Assembly: GCA_016784735.1 (NCBI GenBank)
Contig: JADHUC010000072.1
Span: 1-41,273 of the forward strand
Length of the DNA: 41,273 nucleotides
Direction: 5' to 3'
Source of the DNA: Pirellulaceae bacterium
GTDB lineage: Bacteria; Planctomycetota; Planctomycetia; Pirellulales; Pirellulaceae
The translations under genes and the position numbers were made by a program. Position 1 is the first letter of the stretch; each line of letters begins with the position of its first letter. Shown in pieces: positions 34,974-41,273 of the stretch. The notes beneath the pieces were generated by a model. It did no database searches. It was not told where the DNA came from and worked only from the letters and a program-made list of their open reading frames with translations.

Positions 34974-37900
34974 TCAATTGTCGCTTCTTTCCGCAAAGCA
35001 GTGTACTCTGCCGTCCGTGGTACACAGAAACAAGCGACCGTTGACTGCCGCCAGACTATCCCATTCCGGAGCCGCATCCAGTGTGTAATCCATCAGTTTT
35101 CCGCCATCCACAGCGGAAACCGCCCAAAGTACACCACCCATCCGGCCTTCATATGCCTTTGCCAGGTCGCCTTCCGGAAACACGGCCGGCGTGCCGGCGA
35201 CGAACAGGACGTCGCCCGCCAGCGCCATGGCTTTGCCCGTCAGCGGTATCTTTGTCTGCCACAGTTCCTTGTGCTCGAGTTTCGCCGATCCCGACTGCTT
35301 GTTATTCGAGAGTTCTCCGGCGAAAAGAACGTAGGCGTTCTTTCGGACGTCGTATGTCGTGTAGCGGCCCGGAGGATAACCTCTGACTTCATAGTAACGC
35401 CTGCCATCCATGACCACGATATCTCCGCGCACCCCCAGGGTAGCGGTCCAACGGTCGTAATAGAGATCTGTATCAATCGTCCAGAAGCTGCGATGATGCG
35501 GAATCTTGTTGGCAAAACCGTGCGATGTGATCAGGTGCGGCAGAACTTGTTCGTTGCGGGGGACACTGCGGAGGTCCTTGTTGAATGCCTCGTGCCTCAG
35601 GAACAGATACTCGCCCGCGGCCAGCATGACGTCGCCCTTGTTTCCCTGGACGCCGCCCGCACCGGTCCCACCCAAGGCTGTCTCCTTGCTGATGACCGGA
35701 TGCCCGTCTTTGTCATACGGCCCGTACAGATTCCTTTGATGAATCACCCTGCCGGTTTCCGGGTCGAGGCCGAAGAGGAAGAGCCCGCCGTCGACGTAGG
35801 AATTCCGGCCTGCCGCGAAATACGCGATATCGTCCTTCACCAGTATGCTTCCAGAGACCGGCCAGGCGGACTCAACCTGACCGTACGCGCACATCAGTCG
35901 GTCGGGCAATGCCTTGAATCGCCATATCAATGTGCCGTCCTTTGCCCTCAGACAATAAACCCAACCGTCATGAGAACCGAACAGAAGCCGCCCTTCATGC
36001 CACGTCGGCGGCGAATCCACGCGTCCGCCAGTCGTGAAACGCCATCTGAGCTTCCCGTCGTCAGCGCTCAAGGCGCATACAGCGTGGGCGTCAACGTCGG
36101 CGACAAAGACCCGGTCTCGAACAATCACTGGCGGGCTGACGCGGGTCGTCAGCTCGGTTTGCCATTGAGGTTGAAGCCGAGTGCTTACCGTGGCCGTCGT
36201 ATGGCCGCTGCGGCTTCTATCATTTCGATAGGTTGGCCAGTCTTCGTTAGACTGAAGAGCGAGGGCTTGAGGCTGAAGTAATCCGTACGCCGGACCTTCT
36301 TCGAGTCGCGGATCGACAGGGATGTCGAGTGGTTGGCCCGAAGATTTCAGGTCCGGCTCGGAGGCCAAAGCGTTCAGGGAGATAAGCTGAACCTTGTTGC
36401 CGCAAGAACAGGCCGGAGGCCCAAGATACAGCAGGCCGTTACAGGGCAGGTGGCCGATGCCGCAGGTGCTCCGTCCCCAGGGATGTGGAAACTCTCCCAA
36501 TCCGTCCAGCGCCAGGAAATCGCTACCGCCGGATGCCGTATTGATATACCACCGATCCGTAATGCGATTCTGGTAGCAGCGATCATGCCCCATAGGACCG
36601 GTCATCTTTTGGGAGAGAACCTTGCTCGGTTCACCAGTTAACGGATCATATGCTTTGTTATTTGCTGTCCAAACGGCCCCGCCGGTCAGGAAGATATCCG
36701 GCGGCTTGTGATGATTCATACGGGTCCTGGCGTTCCACAGCTCGGCGCCATCCGTGATGGCGAGTGCCGTTAGCGAGCCCACGGCGCCCAGATAGACCGC
36801 CTCGTCGGAAAGGACTAGCGTCACGGAATTCCGCCGGGCATTTGGCTTCAAATAATTGTCCCCGTTCCTGCCGCTGCCTGCCATCGACGCGGCGGTTTCC
36901 AGTGCGGTGCGCCATCGCTGGTCGCCGGTGGCTTGGTCGAGGCATACCACGGAATCAACTGTCGAGTAGACGACGTTCGATTCGCGAACGGCGAGTGAAG
37001 CACCTTGATAGCCACGAGTCGCTTGCCCGTTCTTTCTCCAGAGTTCACGGCCCGAATCGGCCTCAATAGCCGCAATCGCACACTTGGGATCATCCAGATG
37101 CTTGATGATTGGACCGTAAACGTCCGCGGGAAAAGCGGTTTCCCCCAGTGTGAATCTCCCGCCACCAACGGAAGAAGTATCCACAGGATCCCCAAGGACC
37201 GTGAATAAAACCCCCTTGTCGAAAACGAACTCCTGGGTCATCTCCGTGCCGTCGTATTCCTTCAGCACCTTTCCCGTAGCCGCATCGAATACGGTGATGG
37301 GCGCATTCAGGCCGGGTGTGCAGTAGACCTTATCGTCGACAGCAATTAGCTGGCGCTGCAGTTGTGACGGAGTGAGCTTGATAAAGATGTTGGTCGGATG
37401 CCAGTCCGGAAACGGATGTCTCCACAACTCAATACCGTTGAACGCGTCGCGGCACACCAGAAAGAACTTGCCCGGCAGAGCCGGCTGCTCCACGGATGCA
37501 TGGTCTTCGATGGAGAACAGCCTGCCCTTTGCAGAGATGAGGCTGTTGATGGACGGCATGCCCAGGTGTGAACGGCTCCAGAGCGGATCGTTAATCCATT
37601 GAAAATGCCGTGGCGGCCCTACCATGCTGTCGCGTGCCACAGCATTGTTGTCAGCCCCATGATAGTGCTGCGGCCACTGGTCGATTTCTTTCGGCCACGG
37701 CTTGCGGTAAGAGTCGAGGGTCGAGAGCTGAGAGTCGAGAGTCAGGGCCACGCCGCCGGGGGCCAATACCCTGAGTATCTCGTCCCGCGCAACGGATGCT
37801 GGTGACGAAACCACAACAAGATTCACGAGGTTATCAACATACGGAAGAGTGTCGCCCTGCCAGCCATCGATCGACACCTTGCCGCATAATCCCAGGGAGA

Positions 37901-38147
37901 AAACGTGCTCGCGGGCGGCGGCGATGTCTTTCGGGTTCGTAGCGAGACCCTGGACATGGAACGCATCGCCTGCGTGGAGCGCTGCCGTCAGGCGGCCATC
38001 TCCGCATCCAATGTGGATGACCAGCCCACCGGCCATGCCGGCATCTTTCAGGATATCTTCCGCCGATCCCGCAACGCTATTCGTGCCGTAGATTGAGGAA
38101 AACGCAAGAACGAAAACCGCAATTATCAAACAGGCTCGATGTCTCAT
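34974..38147 (-). CDS. Exported methyltransferase-fold / PQQ-type beta-propeller fusion, copy B
   Basis: A 1057-residue paralogue of copy A, starting at ATG 38147 behind GGAGGG. The signal peptide (IIAVFVLAFSSIYGTNSVAG), motif I (GGLVIHIGCGDGRLTAALHA) and EILRVLAPGGVALTLD match copy A, but the acidic residue after motif I is Ala here (VQGLATNPKDIAAAREHV), which should weaken SAM binding. The propeller blades are conserved (VFDAATGKVLKEYDG, CLDQATGDQRWRTALE, ALSADDGKLRWRFTTGGRVD). Immediately after the methyltransferase-like part, the reading frame runs through a heptamer repeat at 37710-37741. The duplication, with retention of both full-length frames, argues for a used function, perhaps glycan or surface binding. 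No PQQ-dependent dehydrogenase active-site signature was identified, so redox activity is not claimed. Confidence 0.75.
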   Translation of the reverse strand: MRHRACLIIAVFVLAFSSIYGTNSVAGSAEDILKDAGMAGGLVIHIGCGDGRLTAALHAGDAFHVQGLATNPKDIAAAREHVFSLGLCGKVSIDGWQGDTLPYVDNLVNLVVVSSPASVARDEILRVLAPGGVALTLDSQLSTLDSYRKPWPKEIDQWPQHYHGADNNAVARDSMVGPPRHFQWINDPLWSRSHLGMPSINSLISAKGRLFSIEDHASVEQPALPGKFFLVCRDAFNGIELWRHPFPDWHPTNIFIKLTPSQLQRQLIAVDDKVYCTPGLNAPITVFDAATGKVLKEYDGTEMTQEFVFDKGVLFTVLGDPVDTSSVGGGRFTLGETAFPADVYGPIIKHLDDPKCAIAAIEADSGRELWRKNGQATRGYQGASLAVRESNVVYSTVDSVVCLDQATGDQRWRTALETAASMAGSGRNGDNYLKPNARRNSVTLVLSDEAVYLGAVGSLTALAITDGAELWNARTRMNHHKPPDIFLTGGAVWTANNKAYDPLTGEPSKVLSQKMTGPMGHDRCYQNRITDRWYINTASGGSDFLALDGLGEFPHPWGRSTCGIGHLPCNGLLYLGPPACSCGNKVQLISLNALASEPDLKSSGQPLDIPVDPRLEEGPAYGLLQPQALALQSNEDWPTYRNDRSRSGHTTATVSTRLQPQWQTELTTRVSPPVIVRDRVFVADVDAHAVCALSADDGKLRWRFTTGGRVDSPPTWHEGRLLFGSHDGWVYCLRAKDGTLIWRFKALPDRLMCAYGQVESAWPVSGSILVKDDIAYFAAGRNSYVDGGLFLFGLDPETGRVIHQRNLYGPYDKDGHPVISKETALGGTGAGGVQGNKGDVMLAAGEYLFLRHEAFNKDLRSVPRNEQVLPHLITSHGFANKIPHHRSFWTIDTDLYYDRWTATLGVRGDIVVMDGRRYYEVRGYPPGRYTTYDVRKNAYVLFAGELSNNKQSGSAKLEHKELWQTKIPLTGKAMALAGDVLFVAGTPAVFPEGDLAKAYEGRMGGVLWAVSAVDGGKLMDYTLDAAPEWDSLAAVNGRLFLCTTDGRVHCFAERSDN
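37710..37741. repeat. Degenerate heptamer repeat inside the copy B coding sequence
   Basis: On the + strand the units AGAGTCG, AGGGTCG, AGAGCTG, AGAGTCG, AGAG follow one another. On the coding strand they are read through as LDSQLSTLDS, at a point where copy A has the unrelated DANDSEEKAKRITR. The reading frame is preserved on both sides. It appears to be a simple-sequence insertion tolerated in a linker between two domains. Confidence 0.65.
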
Positions 38148-38200
38148 TGCTGTTGTACCCTCCAGGCATAAAAGTAATAGGCAACCATGCGGTCGGGCCG

Positions 38201-38824
38201 TCATCGTGCATCTACTTCACGTAGCTGCGTAGGGCCGGCTGCGACCGGCTGGTCGTCCGCTTTTGAAGGCGGCAACTGAATCCTGTCGGGCGGAAACATG
38301 TCGAAGAACTTCCGCGGAACGAACCAGGGGACGTGCGGTCGATAGATGCCGCAGGCCAGAAAAAAGGGCTTTGCCTGTCCTGAGTCTGCCGAAGGATCGC
38401 GCTTCTCCTGGAGCTTCTGAGAAACGAACTTCATGCTCATCCAGTCGCCGGTCTCCTCGACGACCTTGTCAAGCGGCCCCCAATTGAAATCCATGTACCA
38501 GTTTCTGGGTCGGGGCTTCCTGTCGAAGGCCGGCTGGTATTCCTTCGCGGGCACATGAGTGGGTGGAAACTGCAGGTTCTTGCTGGGCCAGAAATCGTCC
38601 CACGAAGAAGGATGATTCTGATAGTGGTGAAAGATCTTTCCGGCGCCAGCGGTCTCGTATCCGTTCGCTCGAAAGTGAGCCGGCAGACAGCCGACCCAGT
38701 CGTTGAGGTCGTCGACGACAATGAGGAGCACATTGGGCCTGCTTCCGGGATCGGCTGCTGAGACCTCAGCGACCAGAACACCGGATAACAAAGCACATTG
38801 GGCGATTATTAGTACTCGCAACAT
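38201..38824 (-). pseudogene. Sulfatase with its catalytic segment deleted and its C terminus missing
   Basis: ATG 38824 (after CCTGGAGGAACC) starts a 207-residue frame with a signal peptide and the normal opening NVLLIVVDDLNDWVGC. At residue 46-47 (near base 38686) it jumps directly to LPAHFRANGYETAGAGKIFH. The roughly 75 residues that should lie between, including the CxPSR formylglycine motif, are missing. The frame continues with SSWDDFWPSKNLQFPP and KPFFLACGIYRPHVPWFVPR, typical of iduronate-2-sulfatase-like enzymes, and ends after LPPSKADDQ where another 200 residues or so are expected. It also contains an eight-residue in-frame insertion from a short repeat (38372-38395). It cannot be an active sulfatase, although the frame has stayed open. 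Confidence 0.82.
38372..38395. repeat. 24-bp repeat element inserted in frame in the sulfatase remnant
   Basis: The coding strand reads CCTTCGGCAGACTCAGGACA GGCA and adds PSADSGQA between KRD and KPFFLACG, which are adjacent in related sulfatases. The sequence resembles the dispersed TTCGACAGGCTCAGGACAGG-type repeat that I recall from many environmental bacterial genomes. The length is a multiple of three, so the frame is kept. Confidence 0.6.
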
Positions 38825-38871
38825 CTTCGGGTTCCTCCAGGCACGCAATCATTGACGTGCCACTCGATCGG

Positions 38872-40101
38872 TCACTTTTTCTCCATCTCCAGCATGGCCT
38901 CGGCAAGTGCCTTCCCGAAGCGAACAAACGTCTTGCCGCTGCCCAGGTAATGGTATTCGGCGTTGGACGCACACCGATCCCAGGTGCCCTGCTCTTTCTC
39001 GGTCAGTTCACCGTTGCCGAAGCCGTACCGGGCGCATTCCTCCTTAAACTTCTCCGGCGTCATCTCTCCTTGCTTCACACGCCGCTTCCAGTTGCTGGTC
39101 AGCCGCCGCTTCCAGTAAATGTCGCTGAGTTCGAGTTCGTAGTACGGGCCACTGTCCACCGCGATCACATTGCCGCGATATCGTGCCGGCGCCTTCTCAT
39201 CGTATTGCTCCACTGCGGCGAACTGGGCCTTGCGGAACGTGCTCGCTGGCAGCCACTTGTCAAACTCTCGACTGTCCGGGTCCGTGCCGTAGACACCCAG
39301 AATGCCCACGATGAAAGGCATGGTCGGCGCATCGAGTTCCTTGCGGACATCGCTGATGAAATGGATCATGTTCTCGGTGTATTGCTCGATGTGGTGTCGG
39401 TTGCACATATCGTTCCAGCCCTGGAACCAGACGAACCCGGCAAGTTCATAGCCCTGCTCTGCGTCGTAGCCTGGAACAATCTTCCTGATACTCTCGGCGG
39501 CCTTGAGTGTCGTCCGTACGAACCGCATCATCTCGCGGTAGTAGTGGCCGACCTTCTCCGTCGCAGGTACGCTGCCGCGCTCCTTCTCCGTCGCACTGGC
39601 CTCGTAGGGCCCGGCACTCGGCGGGCGAAAATCCACGGCCAGGCTTTTTCCACCCCAGGCCGTCTTGATGATTAAGATCGGCTCGTCGAGTACCTTGTCC
39701 ATGTAGATGCCAAAACCGTATTCAGGGCCAATACGGTCGTCGTCGAAGCCGTAGCCCACCTTCACCTTGCCTTGCAGAACGGTATCGCCATCCCGGCCAC
39801 CAGTCAGATAGGTTATCCAGGCGTTGTCGCATTCGACCGGCTCGCCGTTCTGGTCTAGGATCTCGCGGAGAAGCGCCGCGGTCTTCGGGTCGTCGCCAAT
39901 GGCCGCAAAGGTGCGCTTGTGCGCCGAGCCCTGCATATTCGACTGGCCGGCCAGGATGAAGACCTTCAGCGGTCTGGCGGCGTCACCTGGCCTGCCATCC
40001 GGTTCCGGCGGTATGTCCTCCGCCGCGACATTGAAGGCGAATCCTGTTATCACCACGGCGGCCAGAGCCAATACGCCTCCGATTCTGTTGCTTGTCATCA
40101 T
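38872..40101 (-). CDS. Exported SASA-family carbohydrate acetylesterase, paralogue of the 1935 gene
   Basis: A 409-residue esterase with a signal peptide (MMTSNRIGGVLALAAVVITG ... NVAAED). The nucleophile motif LAGQSNMQGS places Ser at residue 55. Other blocks are GPEYGFGIYMDK, LIIKTAWGGKSLAVDFRPPS, GFVWFQGWNDMCN and NAEYHYLGSGKTFVRFGKAL (His at 384). The beginning, core and end closely match the 1935 protein on the other strand, including the leader peptide, which indicates a duplication. This copy lacks the inserted jelly-roll domain and is therefore closer to the ancestral form. AGGAG precedes the ATG, which overlaps the stop of the short upstream gene (40098-40101). Confidence 0.87.
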   Translation of the reverse strand: MMTSNRIGGVLALAAVVITGFAFNVAAEDIPPEPDGRPGDAARPLKVFILAGQSNMQGSAHKRTFAAIGDDPKTAALLREILDQNGEPVECDNAWITYLTGGRDGDTVLQGKVKVGYGFDDDRIGPEYGFGIYMDKVLDEPILIIKTAWGGKSLAVDFRPPSAGPYEASATEKERGSVPATEKVGHYYREMMRFVRTTLKAAESIRKIVPGYDAEQGYELAGFVWFQGWNDMCNRHHIEQYTENMIHFISDVRKELDAPTMPFIVGILGVYGTDPDSREFDKWLPASTFRKAQFAAVEQYDEKAPARYRGNVIAVDSGPYYELELSDIYWKRRLTSNWKRRVKQGEMTPEKFKEECARYGFGNGELTEKEQGTWDRCASNAEYHYLGSGKTFVRFGKALAEAMLEMEKK

Positions 40102-40364
40102 CGTTCGGTTCTCCTTGCGAGCGGGTTCGTGAGGCGCGCGTTGCCTTTGGGTGGATAGATCAGCGGGTCCACGTGAACGGTCCAGCCTTCGATGTTCTCG
40201 ATTACGGGATCGAAGTGGGCTTTCTCAGGTGCTTCTTTCTTAGCGTCCGGTCTGCCATTCAGATCGGGAAGCTGATCCGGAACGTCGGCGGCAAAGGCCG
40301 GCAAGGCGAGTAGTGCGACGGCGGCGATCGACAAAAACGATCGAGTTCGGCGGCGCGAAGTCAT
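40098..40364 (-). pseudogene. Short exported protein, apparently a truncated gene coupled to the esterase
   Basis: An 88-residue frame from ATG 40364 (behind TGGAG). It has a signal peptide (FLSIAAVALLALPAFAAD) and a DVPDQLPDLNGRPD segment like the mature N termini of the SASA esterases. FDPVIENIEGWTVHVDPLI follows, which resembles the opening of a planctomycete exported domain (IEGWTVHVD...) whose full-length members continue for several hundred residues. The last 15 residues read through sequence adjoining the next gene's ribosome-binding site, and the stop overlaps the esterase ATG. It is probably the 5' end of a larger gene after a 3' deletion; a functional small secreted peptide is the alternative. 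Confidence 0.5.
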
Positions 40365-40667
40365 GGAAGGTCTCCAGCGGGCGGGAGTTTGTGATTCAGG
40401 TTGGTGACAGGCCCACCAGACTCTCAAACACAAACCGTTTGATGGCAAGACCTTCTGATTGTATCGGATGGCGACGGTGTTGACGAGAAACGGCTCCTCT
40501 TTCTTCGGAAGGCCCCTCTTGTGGCCAGATCCTCCGCGGCGCAGAGTTCCTTCCATTCCAGGATCATTTGATACTTCGAGTCAGATTGCACCTGTGAACT
40601 GGGGATTGGTGGCGATCGATACTCGGTCCGTGGTTTCTCCTCAACTCAGCGGTCGTATTTGCGAGGC
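40365..40667. other. Intergenic region without a recognisable gene
   Basis: These 303 bases separate the dehydratase-like gene from the short exported gene on the - strand. I see no convincing open frame, hairpin or repeat. A TACAAT-like -10 box on the - strand near 40460 lacks a good -35 partner, so it is not called as a promoter, although a promoter for the esterase-sulfatase-propeller array is expected here. Confidence 0.4.
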
Positions 40668-41273
40668 TCACTGCCCCAATATCTCCAGAAAGGCCTCGAC
40701 CCGAGTACGCAGGTATTCCTTGTCGCTGGAAGCGTAGTCGGTATTGACGATGAGCAAAGGGATGGATCCGCCCTCCTCGAGTTCACGCCGAAGGAACTCG
40801 CCTTCCGCGGCGAACAGCGTGCACGTGCGTAGCTCGTGAAAAATGATGCCGTCGGCCTTGGAGACACGCAACAACTCGCGTAACCGGAGCATACGGTCCT
40901 GGAACGAGCCGAAACAGGGGCACATGCACGGCAAGAGTTTTTTCTCGGCCAACGCCTTGAGCATCTCGCGCAAGGACCAATCGCGGGGCGCCAGATGTTG
41001 GTAGAACGCCTGCGTGGCCGTGCACGAGGTGTCGGACACAATGACGGCCCCCGCCTTTTCGATGATTTCCAGTAGTTTGAAGTTGGGATAGATCAACGGC
41101 GCGCCCGCCAACAGGACGCGAGGCGCGTCGGCGCCCGCCACTTGATAGCCAGCCGCGCCGGCCTTCCGCAGGACATCGACCAGCGTCCGAAGATTCTCCG
41201 TGTATCGCGACGGCTCATCTGCGAACGACGCGCCAGTGACGAATTGAAATTGCTCGCCCGTCATCAGGGATCC
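40668..41273 (-). CDS. 2-hydroxyacyl-CoA dehydratase (HgdB/BcrC-like) family protein, 5' end outside window
   Basis: At least 201 residues, open to the window edge. The segment matches the C-terminal half of the 2-hydroxyacyl-CoA dehydratase D-component family: APRVLLAGAPLIYPNFKLLE, AVIVSDTSCTATQAFYQH with a likely cluster-binding Cys, KLLPCMCPCFGSFQDRM, ADGIIFHELRTCTLFAAEGE with another Cys, and NTDYASSDKEYLRTRVEAFL at the end. Family members hold iron-sulfur clusters and carry out low-potential reductions, either dehydrating 2-hydroxyacyl-CoA or acting as double-cubane reductases of unknown substrates. There is no signal peptide in the visible part. In this window it fits best with the cytoplasmic URO-D pair, which implies an oxygen-sensitive step, but that link is inferred. 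Confidence 0.82.
   Translation of the reverse strand, partial: GSLMTGEQFQFVTGASFADEPSRYTENLRTLVDVLRKAGAAGYQVAGADAPRVLLAGAPLIYPNFKLLEIIEKAGAVIVSDTSCTATQAFYQHLAPRDWSLREMLKALAEKKLLPCMCPCFGSFQDRMLRLRELLRVSKADGIIFHELRTCTLFAAEGEFLRRELEEGGSIPLLIVNTDYASSDKEYLRTRVEAFLEILGQ

Noticed and set aside
34842..36281. 479-codon + strand open frame opposite propeller copy B
   Set aside because: Its start lies inside the repeat-rich spacer and its product shows no family pattern; the - strand propeller is well supported.
31588..38147. PQQ-dependent alcohol dehydrogenases
   Set aside because: Blades resemble PQQ repeats but no dehydrogenase active-site signature or cytochrome motif (CxxCH) was seen; only a propeller is claimed.
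41268..41273. Window ends exactly on GGATCC, with another GGATCC at 23-28, suggesting clone ends
   Set aside because: Possible cloning-site trace, but hexamer matches are frequent and the left one is not at the edge; no biological meaning claimed.

Overview
The window looks like part of a planctomycete chromosome, or a close relative in the PVC group. This is inferred from gene content: exported sulfatases, sialate O-acetylesterase-type (SASA) esterases, DUF1080, ThuA, YdjY and Gfo/Idh/MocA proteins, large PQQ-type propeller proteins, and short palindromic intergenic repeats. No rRNA, tRNA, CRISPR array, transposase, transporter or transcription regulator was found. Both ends are open; the right end cuts through a gene.

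Layout. From about 480 to 30857 all genes lie on the + strand, tightly spaced, with ATGA start/stop overlaps at 3761, 10018 and 26945. From 41273 down to 30887 all genes lie on the - strand, with another ATGA overlap at 40098-40101. The two arrays converge with only about 30 bases between them. The left 0.35 kb holds scraps of coding sequence. The + array runs: YdjY protein; broken PDZ gene; SASA esterase; PDZ/DUF6288-like giant protein; DUF2341-LamG-SASA protein; truncated sulfatase; Gfo/Idh/MocA oxidoreductase; SASA esterase; transglutaminase-like protein; large SASA esterase; complete sulfatase; GH43-like propeller; GH95 alpha-L-fucosidase; ThuA protein; GH106-type alpha-L-rhamnosidase; two uroporphyrinogen-decarboxylase-family proteins; second GH43-like propeller; sulfatase fragment. 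The - array, in transcription order, runs: 2-hydroxyacyl-CoA dehydratase-like protein (partial), a short truncated exported protein, SASA esterase, internally deleted sulfatase, two paralogous methyltransferase-like/propeller fusions, and a DUF1080 protein.

Taken together this reads as a degradation locus for an acetylated, probably sulfated, fucose- and rhamnose-containing glycan. Esterases and a sulfatase would strip substituents, GH95, GH106 and GH43-like enzymes would cut sugars, and the oxidoreductase, ThuA and DUF1080 proteins may process sugars oxidatively. The URO-D pair, coupled to the rhamnosidase gene, and the HgdB-like protein are cytoplasmic-looking and may handle methyl groups or another redox step; this is a hypothesis. 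The most unusual features are the number of truncated genes beside intact neighbours, one jelly-roll domain shared by three neighbouring genes, exported proteins with a methyltransferase fold fused to a propeller, and short repeats sitting in frame inside coding sequence.
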